From Kribbella monticola (GTDB taxonomy: Bacteria; Actinomycetota; Actinomycetes; Propionibacteriales; Kribbellaceae): 64,000 nt of DNA. How positions within the stretch are numbered: the stretch's first letter is position 1; each line of letters opens with the position of its first letter. Positions 48,420 to 57,146 of the stretch are shown in pieces. The notes beneath the pieces were generated by a model, which made no database searches, was not told the DNA's origin, and worked only from the letters and a program-made list of their open reading frames with translations. Made by a program: the position numbers and the translations under genes. The DNA lies in assembly GCF_003261635.1 (NCBI RefSeq), contig NZ_QFXK01000030.1, positions 186,001-250,000 of the forward strand. Direction: 5' to 3'.

Positions 48420-48436
48420 GGCCACACAGTACTTCG

Positions 48437-49423
48437 TCAGCTCAGCGCGGCCACCAAGGTTTTCGCCGAGATGTTGCCCCCGCAGGACACCACGGCCACT
48501 CGTTGCCCCGCGATTTCCGTACGCCGGGCGCGCGCCGCCGCGAACGCCATCGCGGCCGAGCCTTCGATCAACTGGTGTTCGGTGTCGATCACCAGCCGCA
48601 GCGCGTCCCTGATCTCTTCTTCTTCGACGAGCACCCACTCGTCCACCAGGGACCGGCACAGCTCGAAGGTGATGCTGCCGGGCTCGACACTGCCCGCCGT
48701 ACCGTCCGAAAGGGTCGGCTTGCCGTCCACCTCGATGATCCGGCCGGCCTGCACCGAGGCGGCCATCGCGGCGTCCACGACCGGCGAAGCGCCGTACACC
48801 TTGACGTCCGGCAGATGCCGCTTCAGCACCGCGGCGACTCCGCTGACCAGGCCGCCACCACCGACCGCGACGAAGACGGCATCCAGCCGCCGGCCGTCAA
48901 GTTGCTCGAGCATCTCGACCGCCGCCGTCCCTTGCCCGGCGATGATGTCCGGGTCGTTGTACGGCGAGATGTAGGTCCAGCCCTTCTCCTGAGCCTCGGC
49001 GCGAGCCATCGTCTCGTTGGCACCGGAGTCGGTTCCGACGCCGCGAACCCCGATCCCGAACCGCTTGATCGCGGCCACCTTGCTGGCGGACGCGTTCTCC
49101 GGGACGTAGACGATGCCGCGGCCGCCGAGCGTCGCCAGCGCGTTGCTCACCCCGAGCCCGTGGTTGCCGGTCGAGGCGGTCACCACGCCGGCCTCGCGCT
49201 GCTCGCCGGACAGCGACAGAACCTTGGCCATCGCGCCGCGGGCCTTGAACGAGCCGGTCCGCTGCTGGTGCTCGCACTTGACCAGGACTTCGGCGCCGAG
49301 CTCTTCGCTGAACGCCCCGAATCCGACGAACGGGGTGACCGGCAGGTGCTCGCGCAGCCGCGGTGCCACCGCTTCCGATCGATCCGCCACGGCTTCCGGC
49401 GTGATGAGCTCGTCCACGGTCAT
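48437..49423 (-). CDS. Threonine/serine dehydratase (PLP fold-type II)
   Basis: A 328-residue cytoplasmic enzyme that would deaminate threonine or serine to a 2-oxoacid. The PLP lysine is in [10 protein letters not shown], the phosphate-binding loop is GGGGLVSG and the Asn loop is TASTGNHG. The C-terminal ACT regulatory domain of biosynthetic IlvA is missing, so it resembles catabolic or serine-racemase-like members. Two starts six codons apart are possible (49441 and 49423). It is followed closely by rnz. Confidence 0.9.
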   Translation of the reverse strand: MTVDELITPEAVADRSEAVAPRLREHLPVTPFVGFGAFSEELGAEVLVKCEHQQRTGSFKARGAMAKVLSLSGEQREAGVVTASTGNHGLGVSNALATLGGRGIVYVPENASASKVAAIKRFGIGVRGVGTDSGANETMARAEAQEKGWTYISPYNDPDIIAGQGTAAVEMLEQLDGRRLDAVFVAVGGGGLVSGVAAVLKRHLPDVKVYGASPVVDAAMAASVQAGRIIEVDGKPTLSDGTAGSVEPGSITFELCRSLVDEWVLVEEEEIRDALRLVIDTEHQLIEGSAAMAFAAARARRTEIAGQRVAVVSCGGNISAKTLVAALS

Positions 49424-49468
49424 AGGTATAGCTTGTCCCATCAACAGCATCTGTTTCGGAGGCGGCGG

Positions 49469-50470
49469 ATGGGAACTGAGCCACTGTGGACCGGCTACCG
49501 GTTTCGTGAGGTCGACGCCGACGGCTGGACAACCTTCTGGCGGCTCGATCCGCGCGAGCAGCCGTTCGAGCTGACCGACTGGACGGGCAATCCCGAGCGG
49601 CCGGGACACCGGCTCTGGGCCCGCGCTGCGACTCCTGCGGGAGTGCGCGCGCGTTGGCAGACCTCGGCGACGTCGGTGACGCTGGAGATCCGGGGCGCAG
49701 GGGGTCTGGACGGGATCGTCGCGCCGGTCGACTTCCTCATCGGCGGAGTGCTGCATCAGCGGTGCGAAGTACAGGCCGGTGAGCAGCGGATCCGGGTCGA
49801 GCTGCCGCCGGGACCGGTCGAGCTGGAGATCTGGCTGCCCCAGGCGGGGGCGGCCGAAGTACGGGAAGTCGCCTTCGAGGGTGAGGCGGTGCCACAGCCG
49901 CCGGCTGGGCCGCGTTGGATCACCTATGGGAGTTCGATCAGCCAGTGCACCGGTGCCTACGGGCCGTCCGAGACGTGGCCGGCACTGGTCGCTCGCCAGC
50001 ATCAATGGGATTTGGTCATGCTCGGCTTCGCGGGCGAGTGCCACCTCGACCCGATCGCGGCGCGGACGATCCGGGACACCCCGGCGCGGCTGATCTCGTT
50101 GTGTCTCGGTATCAACATCTACGGCGGTGAGACGTACAGCGGGCGGACGCTTCCCGGCCAGGTCGAGGCGTTCCTGTCGACCGTGCGCGAAGGACACCCG
50201 CACACCCCGATCGTGGTGATCACCCCGCTGCCCGCACCGAACCTGGAGGGCAAGCCGAACGGCCTCGGCCTCACCCTCGACGACATCCGAGCCTGCGTCG
50301 AACTCGGCGCCCGCACCCGCCAGGACCCGGATCTCCAACTGATCGACGGACGCACCGTCCTCAGCACCGAGGAGGCCCAGACCCTGTACGCCGACGACGT
50401 CCACCCCGGCCCCGACGGCTACCGCCTGATCGCCGACCGCCTAGCCCCCCTACTCACCCTGCCTCTGTAA
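49469..50470 (+). CDS. SGNH/GDSL-family hydrolase
   Basis: A 333-residue protein with an N-terminal beta-sandwich (about 1-140) followed by an SGNH domain. Block I has the Ser in WITYGSSISQC, block III has LCLGINIYGG with the Asn, and block V is DDVHPGPDGY with the Asp-x-x-His dyad. It would hydrolyse an ester, perhaps on a carbohydrate. No signal peptide is seen. GGAGG lies 6 nt before the ATG. It is divergent from the dehydratase gene and followed by a very long hairpin. Confidence 0.88.
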   Translation: MGTEPLWTGYRFREVDADGWTTFWRLDPREQPFELTDWTGNPERPGHRLWARAATPAGVRARWQTSATSVTLEIRGAGGLDGIVAPVDFLIGGVLHQRCEVQAGEQRIRVELPPGPVELEIWLPQAGAAEVREVAFEGEAVPQPPAGPRWITYGSSISQCTGAYGPSETWPALVARQHQWDLVMLGFAGECHLDPIAARTIRDTPARLISLCLGINIYGGETYSGRTLPGQVEAFLSTVREGHPHTPIVVITPLPAPNLEGKPNGLGLTLDDIRACVELGARTRQDPDLQLIDGRTVLSTEEAQTLYADDVHPGPDGYRLIADRLAPLLTLPL

Positions 50471-50502
50471 CTCCCCCGCCACCCTCACCTCATCGCCGCC
50501 GA

Positions 50503-50580
50503 GGCGGGTTCACTCCTCCTCCGGGGGTTACCCCACTGGTGTAGCAGTGGGGTAACCCCTCCGGGAGGAGTGGACCCGCC
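50503..50580. terminator. Very long bidirectional terminator hairpin
   Basis: A 36-nt left arm (50503-50538) and a 36-nt right arm (50545-50580) pair with few mismatches around GTGTAG; the inner core GGGGTTACCCCACTG against CAGTGGGGTAACCCC is perfect. It lies between the convergent SGNH hydrolase and glycyl-tRNA synthetase genes. Confidence 0.9.
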
Positions 50581-50587
50581 CGTGCGG

Positions 50588-53575
50588 TCAGTTGAGGCTG
50601 GTGCCGAGGGCTTGCCAGTCGAGGACCGGGGCGGCGAGGTCGCGGATGGTGGCCAGGAGGCCGAGGCGGGCGGCGCGGACCTCCCGGTCCTCGGCCATCA
50701 CCAGGATCTCCTCGAAGAAGTTGGTGATCGGCTCGACCAGGACCTCGGTCGCCGCGACGAACTCGCCCAGCGCGACCGGCGCCGCACCGACCTTCTGGAC
50801 CGTCTCATGGAGGACGAGCTCAGCCGGTTCGGTCAGCTTCGAGGCGTCGTAGACCGCGTTGGTCTCGGCCGGAACGATCCGCCGGACACGCTGCAGTACT
50901 GCGACCAGCTGGGCGAACCCCGGTGACGCCACCTGACGCTTGAGCTCGGCGAGCGTCTCGTCGGCCGCCGCCGGCGCTTCGGCCAGCGGCAGCACCGCAG
51001 CGACCTGGTGATGGTCGTCGCCACGATCGAGCACCTGCTGCTCATACCGCCGTACGGTGAAGTCGGCCACGTCGGCCAGGGATTCAGCCGGTACTTCGAT
51101 GCCCTGGGCACCGATTTGCTCGGCGGCCGCGGCGAGGCCGACCGGCAGGGTGATCGCACGCAGCTCCGGGTGCTCGCGCAGGATCGCGACGACACCGGCC
51201 GCCGCCCTGCGCAACGCGAACGGGTCGGAGCTACCGGTCGGCTTCGCACCGATCGCGAACAACCCGGCCAGCAGGTCGAAGCGGTCCGCCAGCGCGAGCA
51301 GCGCACCCGGCGTCGTCGACGGCACCGGGTCGCCCGCGGAGCGCGGCAACTCCATGTCGAACAGGGCCTGCGCGACAGCCTCGGTCTCGCCGGCCCGACG
51401 TGCGTACTCGCGAGCCATCGTTCCGGCCAGACTGGTCAGCTCGACGACCATCTGCGAGCCGAGGTCGAACTTGGCCAGCTCGGCCGCGCGCTGCAGCGTC
51501 GTCAGGTCCTCGCCTTCGAGACCGACCATCCGGCCCAAGGATTCGGCGATCCGCGCGATCCGGCCGGCCCGCTGCGCCATCGAGCCCAGCCGCTCCTCGA
51601 ACGCGAGCTTGTCCAGGCCTTCCTTCATCGCCTCGGGCGTGGACTGCAGATCGGCGCGCCAGAAGAACGCGGCGTCCTCGTAGCGGGCCCGCAGGACGCC
51701 TTCGTTCCCGGCCTGGACGGTCTTCTCGTCGACCGAGCCGTTGGCGACGGCAACGAAATGCGGGAGCAGCTTGCCGTCCGCGTCGCGCACCGGCAGGTAG
51801 CGCTGGTGCTTGCGCATCACGGTGGTGAGGATCTCGCCCGGCAGGTCCAGGTAGTCGGCCGAGAAGTTGCCCAGGATCGCGGTCGGCTCCTCGACCAGGT
51901 TGACGACCTGGTCGATCAGCGCCGACTCCGCCTCGACGTCGACCGTGCCACCGACGGTCGCGGCCAACCGGTTGCTGTCGGCAATGATCCGCTCGCGCCG
52001 CTTGGCCGGGTCGGCCTCGATCCCGTGGATCCGGAGCAGGTCGAGGTACCCCTCGGCGGCCGCGATCTCGACCGTCGGCTGGGCCGCGGTCCGCAGTACG
52101 CGGGTGGTCCGCCCGGCGGCTAGCGTCGACACCGAGACCTGGATGACCTGGTCACCGAGCACCGCCACCAGCCAGCGGATCGGCCGGGTGAAGGACAACT
52201 TGGCGTCGTTCCAGCGCATGTTCTTGTCGGAGCGCAGGCCGGTGACGATCTCGGCGAGGACACCGCTGAGCACTTCGGCGGCACCGCGACCCGGGTCGGG
52301 CTTGGTCACCGCGACGTACTCGACGCCGTCGACCTCCAGGTCGTGCAGCTCGCTCACGTCGACGCCCTGGCCGCGGGCGAAGCCGGCGGCCGCCTTCGTG
52401 ACGTTGCCCTCGGCATCGAACGCGGCGGCCTTCTTCGGACCGCGGTTGACCCGCTCGGCGTCCGGCTCGCCGGCCTGGACCGCGGCGACGAAGGCGATCA
52501 CGCGGCGCGGGGTGGCGTAGGTGGTGACCTCGCCATGACCCAGCCGGGTCGCGGCCAGCTTCTCGGTCAGCGCGGCCTTGACCGCCTCGGCCGTCTTGGT
52601 CACCTCCGACGGAGGCATCTCCTCGGTGCCGATCTCGAACAGCAACTGCCGGGTGCCGGTCATCGCCGGGAACTCGGTCGGCACCGGTACGGCGGCCGGC
52701 AACTCGGCGATCCCGAGCGGGTGCTCGAGTTCGGTCCGGCGTTCCGCCCAGAGCTGGGCGACTTCGCGGGCCAGGCCACGCATCCGGCCGAACGCCTTCG
52801 CGCGCTCCGTAGTACTGACCGCGCCACGGGAGTCGAGCACGTTGAAGGTGTGCGAGCACCGCAGCACGAGGATGTGCGCCGGGACCGGGAGGCGGGCGTC
52901 GAGCATTCGGCGGGCCTCGTTCGCATACTCCTCGAACAGGCGCTTCTGGCTCTCCACGTCGGCGTCGTCGAGGTAGTAGCGACTCATCTCGTACTCCGCC
53001 TGGCCGAACGCCTCGCCGTACGAGATGCCCGGTGCGTAGGCGATGTCCTTGAAGTGCGAGACGCCCTGCAGCGCCATCATGATCCGCTCGATGCCGTAGG
53101 TGATCTCCACCGACACCGGCTCCAGCGTCATCCCGCCGGCCTGCTGGAAATAGGTGAACTGGGTGATCTCCAGGCCGTCCAGCCAGACCTCCCAGCCGAG
53201 TCCCCACGAACCGGTCGCCGGATTCGCCCAGTTGTCCTCGACGAAGCGGATGTCGTGCGCCTCGATGTCGATGCCGAGCACCTCGAGGCTGGCCAGGAAC
53301 AGCTCCTGCGGGTTGCCCGGGTCCGGCTTGAGCACGACCTGGAACTGGGTGTGCGTCTGCAGCCGGTTCGGGTTCTCGCCGTACCGGGCGTCGTCGGGGC
53401 GCACACTCGGCTCGACGTACGCGACCCGCCACGGCTCGGGACCGAGCACCCGCAGGATCGTCGCCGGGTTCAGCGTGCCGGCGCCGACCTCCGTGTTGAA
53501 CGGCTGCACCACCATGCAGCCCCGGTCGGTCCAGTACTTCGTCAGCGCGAGCAGCGCGTCCTGCATGGTGAGCAC
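50588..53575 (-). CDS. glyS: Glycyl-tRNA synthetase, fused alpha-beta chain
   Basis: A 995-residue synthetase. Residues about 1-300 are the class II catalytic alpha subunit (MQDALLALTKYWTDRGCMVV in part, PEPWRVAYVEPSVRPDDARYG, GWEVWLDGLEITQFTYFQQ); from TGTRQLLFEIGTEEMP onward is the beta subunit with the tRNA-recognition and HD-like region (VMRKHQRYLPV) and a DALR-type anticodon end. The two are joined in frame. It charges tRNA-Gly. Most actinobacteria use the unrelated-in-layout homodimeric enzyme, so a fused tetrameric-type chain is notable. GTG 53575 has GAGG 8 nt upstream. No T-box motif was found in its leader. Confidence 0.95.
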   Translation of the reverse strand: MLTMQDALLALTKYWTDRGCMVVQPFNTEVGAGTLNPATILRVLGPEPWRVAYVEPSVRPDDARYGENPNRLQTHTQFQVVLKPDPGNPQELFLASLEVLGIDIEAHDIRFVEDNWANPATGSWGLGWEVWLDGLEITQFTYFQQAGGMTLEPVSVEITYGIERIMMALQGVSHFKDIAYAPGISYGEAFGQAEYEMSRYYLDDADVESQKRLFEEYANEARRMLDARLPVPAHILVLRCSHTFNVLDSRGAVSTTERAKAFGRMRGLAREVAQLWAERRTELEHPLGIAELPAAVPVPTEFPAMTGTRQLLFEIGTEEMPPSEVTKTAEAVKAALTEKLAATRLGHGEVTTYATPRRVIAFVAAVQAGEPDAERVNRGPKKAAAFDAEGNVTKAAAGFARGQGVDVSELHDLEVDGVEYVAVTKPDPGRGAAEVLSGVLAEIVTGLRSDKNMRWNDAKLSFTRPIRWLVAVLGDQVIQVSVSTLAAGRTTRVLRTAAQPTVEIAAAEGYLDLLRIHGIEADPAKRRERIIADSNRLAATVGGTVDVEAESALIDQVVNLVEEPTAILGNFSADYLDLPGEILTTVMRKHQRYLPVRDADGKLLPHFVAVANGSVDEKTVQAGNEGVLRARYEDAAFFWRADLQSTPEAMKEGLDKLAFEERLGSMAQRAGRIARIAESLGRMVGLEGEDLTTLQRAAELAKFDLGSQMVVELTSLAGTMAREYARRAGETEAVAQALFDMELPRSAGDPVPSTTPGALLALADRFDLLAGLFAIGAKPTGSSDPFALRRAAAGVVAILREHPELRAITLPVGLAAAAEQIGAQGIEVPAESLADVADFTVRRYEQQVLDRGDDHHQVAAVLPLAEAPAAADETLAELKRQVASPGFAQLVAVLQRVRRIVPAETNAVYDASKLTEPAELVLHETVQKVGAAPVALGEFVAATEVLVEPITNFFEEILVMAEDREVRAARLGLLATIRDLAAPVLDWQALGTSLN

Positions 53576-53739
53576 CACAACAACCTCAGGTTCGGGATCA
53601 GGGATCGGCAGCCTCGGCGACTCTCCGAGACCGCTCAGTCTATTCGGCCCGGCGGAGTGCTCGCGCCGCGCGCCCCGGTCACCTCTTAGGCTTGTCCGGT
53701 GACGTCTCCCAGACACGCCGCCGTAGTTCTCTAGGTAAC

Positions 53740-53832
53740 CCGTTCCTGCTCCCCGGCGCCACTCAGGCCACCGGGTGAGTTCGCGCTGCCCTTCGAGCGG
53801 TCGCGCCTCCTGATCACTTCCAGCAGGAACGG
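53740..53832 (+). promoter_or_regulatory. Possible RBS-sequestering leader of the methyltransferase gene
   Basis: CCGTTCCTGCT (53740-53750) is the exact reverse complement of AGCAGGAACGG (53822-53832), which contains the AGGA ribosome-binding site 4 nt before the ATG at 53837. Pairing would form an 11-bp closing stem over a 71-nt interior and hide the start site, so translation could be conditional. No known riboswitch class was recognised. Confidence 0.4.
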
Positions 53833-53836
53833 ACTC

Positions 53837-54889
53837 ATGAACTACCCTCTCGTCGTCACCGACGCCCTATCTGCCGACCGCGCCCTGCGACTGATCCGCC
53901 AGGGCCAGCAGCTGCTCTGGCAGGGCGACTACCAGCAGGCCAAACAGTTGCTCAAGGCAATCGATCGGCGCCTGAAGACACCACCAGCAAAGACCTTTCA
54001 CCAATACCGCAGCCACCAGGCCCGGCGCGCCGGCATCCTCAACTCGATACTGATCGCGTTGGACGAGCAGTACGACGTAAAGCTCCGGCGCGCCCCGGAT
54101 GTCCGCCTTGCCTGCCTGGAGGCGTACGGCCCCGCCACCGGACCGAGCACGGTCCCGCTCCGTGAACTACTGGGCGTCGTCAGCGCCCACGAATGGCGCC
54201 GCCGAGGCATTCACCTCGACGCCCTCGGGGCCCGCATCCATCCGTACTACGGCGTCTTCGCGCCGACCCGTTCGGAGTACGTCGACCTGGTGGCCGCCGC
54301 CGAACTGCCGGCGAGCTCGCCCTCGAGCTCGGACCGTCGCTCGAACCCGGTCGAGCTCGCCTTCGACATCGGGACGGGGACCGGAGTACTCGCCGCGATC
54401 CTGGCTCGCCGCGGTGTCGGCCGCGTGATCGCCACCGACACGAATCCCCGGGCCGTCGCCTGCGCCGCGGACAATCTGCGGCGCCTCGGCCTCGATCAAC
54501 GGGTGGACGTACGGCGTACCGGGCTGTTTCCGGCCGGACGGGCCGAGCTGATCGTCTGCAACCCGCCCTGGATCCCGGCGCGGCCGGTCTCACTGCTCGA
54601 TCATGCCGTGTACGACGAGGACAGCCGGATGCTGCGCGGCTTCCTCAGCGGGTTGACCGACCATCTGACCCCGGACGGCGAGGCGTGGCTGATTCTGTCG
54701 GATCTGGCCGAGCACCTGGGGCTCCGGACCCGCGCCGATCTGCTCGCGCTCTTCACCCGAGCGGGCCTCGTCCTCACTGGGCGCACCGACGTCCGTCCCA
54801 CCCACCCACGTAGTACAGGCGGGGGCGGGCCACTGCAGGAGGCCCGGGCGCGAGAGATCACGTCACTGTGGCGACTCAGAGTTACCTAG
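53837..54889 (+). CDS. Class I SAM methyltransferase with NPPW motif (PrmC/HemK-like)
   Basis: A 350-residue protein. The N-terminal part is helical (about 1-120); the C-terminal Rossmann domain has motif I AFDIGTGTGVLAAIL, VIATDTNPRAVACA and the catalytic NPPW in LIVCNPPWIPARP. NPPY/W is found in enzymes that methylate Gln side chains, exocyclic amines of nucleobases or similar planar nitrogens. True prmC lies next to prfA, so this is a paralog of unknown target. Its start lies within a possible hairpin. Confidence 0.85.
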   Translation: MNYPLVVTDALSADRALRLIRQGQQLLWQGDYQQAKQLLKAIDRRLKTPPAKTFHQYRSHQARRAGILNSILIALDEQYDVKLRRAPDVRLACLEAYGPATGPSTVPLRELLGVVSAHEWRRRGIHLDALGARIHPYYGVFAPTRSEYVDLVAAAELPASSPSSSDRRSNPVELAFDIGTGTGVLAAILARRGVGRVIATDTNPRAVACAADNLRRLGLDQRVDVRRTGLFPAGRAELIVCNPPWIPARPVSLLDHAVYDEDSRMLRGFLSGLTDHLTPDGEAWLILSDLAEHLGLRTRADLLALFTRAGLVLTGRTDVRPTHPRSTGGGGPLQEARAREITSLWRLRVT

Positions 54890-55035
54890 GCGATTTGCTG
54901 GAGCCGGGGCCGGACCCAGGGGAAGCTCGTACTCGAAGTATGTGAAGCTGGGAGGTGACCGGAGTCGCCGTGTGAAGTAGGCGGCGCCGGGCACTGGTCA
55001 GGGCATCCTGCGTGGGCTGTTGCCGCGTGGTGACT

Positions 55036-55060
55036 TGACCTCAACCGTGGTTGAAGTTTC
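55036..55060 (+). promoter_or_regulatory. MerR/SoxR-like dyad upstream of sod
   Basis: TTGACC (55036-55041, a good -35 box) runs into CCTCAACCGTGGTTGAAG (55040-55057), an 18-bp dyad with one mismatched pair, closely like SoxR/MerR boxes (CCTCAAG-N4-CTTGAGG) that sit in long promoter spacers. It is about 70 nt upstream of the superoxide dismutase start. The -10 box is unclear. Confidence 0.5.
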
Positions 55061-55127
55061 AAGCTGGTGCCGCTGACCCAGGACACCGGCAGATATCGGC
55101 CCAACGGGCCCTGACGAAGGAGCAGAG

Positions 55128-55757
55128 TTGACCACGTCGTACACGCTTCCCGACCTCGGCTACGACTACGGCGCGCTCGCGCCGCACATCGCCGGCGAGA
55201 TCATGGAGCTGCACCACTCCAAGCACCACGCGACCTACGTGAAGGGTCTCAACGACACGCTCGAGAAGCTGGCGGCGGCTCGCGAAGGGGGCGACTTCGG
55301 CTCGATCGTCGGGCTGGAGAAGACGCTCGCCTTCAACCTGGGCGGCCACGTCAACCACTCGATCTTCTGGAAGAACCTGTCCCCGGACGGTGGCGACAAG
55401 CCGGACGGCGAGCTGGCGGCGGCACTGGACGAGTCGTTCGGCTCGTTCGACGCCTTCCAGGCGCACTTCACCGCCGCGGCCACCACGATCCAGGGGTCCG
55501 GCTGGGCCATCCTGGGCTGGGACGCGCTGCAGGGCCAGCTGCTGATCCACCAGCTGTACGACCAGCAGGGCAACCTGCCTGCCGGGCAGATCCCGATCGT
55601 GATGCTGGACATGTGGGAGCACGCCTTCTACCTGCAGTACAAGAACGTGAAGCCGGACTACGTCAAGGCCTGGTGGAACGTCGTGAACTGGGCGGACGCG
55701 CAGGCGCGCTTCGACGCCGCCCGCAGCAACGCAGGCGGCCTCATCACCGTCGCCTGA
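55128..55757 (+). CDS. sodA: Superoxide dismutase (Fe/Mn family)
   Basis: A 209-residue enzyme converting superoxide to oxygen and hydrogen peroxide. Metal ligands are visible: His in [13 protein letters not shown], His in [10 protein letters not shown], and Asp/His in [14 protein letters not shown]. The TTG start has AAGGAG 5 nt upstream and gives the usual family N-terminus [20 protein letters not shown] in part. Whether iron or manganese is used cannot be decided by eye. No signal peptide is present. It stands alone with its own dyad-containing promoter and a hairpin after it. Confidence 0.95.
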   Translation: MTTSYTLPDLGYDYGALAPHIAGEIMELHHSKHHATYVKGLNDTLEKLAAAREGGDFGSIVGLEKTLAFNLGGHVNHSIFWKNLSPDGGDKPDGELAAALDESFGSFDAFQAHFTAAATTIQGSGWAILGWDALQGQLLIHQLYDQQGNLPAGQIPIVMLDMWEHAFYLQYKNVKPDYVKAWWNVVNWADAQARFDAARSNAGGLITVA

Positions 55758-55763
55758 CCCCCT

Positions 55764-55827
55764 GACGACCTCTTGCGTCCGGAGAACTGGTGATCCCCAC
55801 CGCTTCTTCGGACGCAAAGCGGTCGTC
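55764..55827. terminator. Terminator after sod
   Basis: GACGACC-TC-TTGCGTCCG (55764-55781) pairs with CGGACGCAA-AGC-GGTCGTC (55809-55827) with a small internal bulge; GGTG/CACC can pair in the loop. It starts 6 nt after the sod stop. Confidence 0.75.
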
Positions 55828-55845
55828 GTGCACTGCCCTGTACTG

Positions 55846-55891
55846 CGGCCGCCTGCGCCCTGGTTGAATACGGCCGCCTGCGCCCTGGTTG
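55846..55891. repeat. 21-bp direct repeat, two copies
   Basis: CGGCCGCCTGCGCCCTGGTTG occurs at 55846-55866 and again at 55871-55891, 25 bp apart, in the gap between sod and the convergent DUF1905 gene. It is non-coding. It could be a replication-slippage duplication or a paired binding site. Confidence 0.8.
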
Positions 55892-55893
55892 CT

Positions 55894-56340
55894 TCAACGT
55901 TGCCCGCGGCCGGCGGCCAGCCGTTCGACCGCTTTGACGATCCGGTTCTGCCGGGTCTCCGGCTTCTTGGCCTCCTCGATCCCAAGCACGAACCAGCTCC
56001 GCTGGCTGTAGGACAACCCGTCGAAGAACGCCCGCGCCTTCGGCTCGGCATCCAGCGCCGCGGCGAAATCAGCAGGTACGGCGACCTCGCGCGGCTGCAT
56101 GTCCAGCTCGAGCTCGACCTCGATCTCGTCGCCGCCTTCGATCCCGGCCGCTGCACGCCGCTCGGCGCTCACCCCGATCATGAACTTGCCGCCCATCACC
56201 GCGACCGTACTGCGGTAGCTGTACCCGTTCACGGTCACCTTCACGGCCGGCTTCTTGCCGCTCCCGAGTTCCGCGATCACCTCGGGCGGCACCTCGATCC
56301 CGGTCTTCGTCGTACCGGCCAGCACGGTTTTGAACCTCAT
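55894..56340 (-). CDS. DUF1905 / YdeI-like protein
   Basis: A 148-residue protein. The N-terminal DUF1905 beta-barrel (MRFKTVLAGTTKTGIEVPPE in part; VNGYSYRSTVAVMGGKFMIG) is followed by a YdeI/OmpD-associated helical tail (PADFAAALDAEPKARAFFDG, YSQRSWFVLGIEEAKKPETR). Function is unknown. Its ATG overlaps the stop of the upstream hydrolase gene (ATGA), so it is the third gene of that operon. Confidence 0.85.
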   Translation of the reverse strand: MRFKTVLAGTTKTGIEVPPEVIAELGSGKKPAVKVTVNGYSYRSTVAVMGGKFMIGVSAERRAAAGIEGGDEIEVELELDMQPREVAVPADFAAALDAEPKARAFFDGLSYSQRSWFVLGIEEAKKPETRQNRIVKAVERLAAGRGQR

Positions 56341-57146
56341 CGCGCACCTCCTCCGAAGAATTCGCGCAGCACCGGCGCGATCGCCGTCGCTTTGATGATG
56401 TGCGTCTGTCCGGGGATCTCCCGGTGAGCCGCTCCCGGTACCGCATCGGCCGTCGCCTTCACCGCAGTACGCATCCATTCCGGGCTCTTCCCGCCGCCGA
56501 CGACCAGGACCGGCATCGCCACACCGGCCCATTGAGAAGCGTCCAGCGGTTGACCGAACGCGTTCGCGCCGACCACCTGCGCGTCGTACGGCAAGGTGTG
56601 TGCGACCGCCTTCAGCTTCTTCCACGTGGGCATCAGTTTCATCATCGTGACGACGATCGCGGGCAGCCCGATGCCCTTGGTCATGAAGTACTTGATCGTG
56701 TCGCCGGGACGCCCCGCGTCGGACAGCGCGCGCATGTCGGCCGCCCACGTCCGCGGTACCGGCGTACGGCTGTCGTCGACCACGAACGGCGCCTCGAACG
56801 CGACCAGCTTGCTGATCGGCAACCCCTCGGCAGCAGCCCGGAGTGCGAGCGCCGCGCCAGACGATGAGCCGTAGACGTACGCCGTACCGCCGGCCGCCTC
56901 GATCACTGCGGCCAGGTCCTCGACCTCCCGCGCGACGTCGTAGACCTCGGCATCACCGCTGTCGCCGCGACCCCGCCGGTCGTAGGTGTAGACCGCGTAC
57001 TGCGATGCGAGCTCCTTCGCCACGTCGGGCATGGGGCCCTGCGCTCGGCTGCACAACGCGCCGTCGACCAGCACGACGGTGGGTCCTTCGCCGATCCGGT
57101 CGTACGCGATCGGCGTACCGTCCGCGGACTTCACCGTGCTTGTCAT
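56337..57146 (-). CDS. Alpha/beta hydrolase
   Basis: A 269-residue enzyme with VKSADGTPIAYDRIGEGPTV, YTYDRRGRGDSGD, the nucleophile elbow YGSSSGAALAL (Ser in GxSxG form) and a late His in PGQTHIIKATA. It overlaps both neighbours by 4 nt and is a clear paralog of the next upstream hydrolase, sharing DRRGRGDSGD and the SSGAAL elbow, so the pair arose by tandem duplication. The substrate is unknown. Confidence 0.9.
   Translation of the reverse strand: MTSTVKSADGTPIAYDRIGEGPTVVLVDGALCSRAQGPMPDVAKELASQYAVYTYDRRGRGDSGDAEVYDVAREVEDLAAVIEAAGGTAYVYGSSSGAALALRAAAEGLPISKLVAFEAPFVVDDSRTPVPRTWAADMRALSDAGRPGDTIKYFMTKGIGLPAIVVTMMKLMPTWKKLKAVAHTLPYDAQVVGANAFGQPLDASQWAGVAMPVLVVGGGKSPEWMRTAVKATADAVPGAAHREIPGQTHIIKATAIAPVLREFFGGGAR

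Noticed and set aside
53576..53736. T-box riboswitch upstream of glycyl-tRNA synthetase
   Set aside because: The conserved T-box sequence and a terminator/antiterminator pair were not found in the minus-strand leader.
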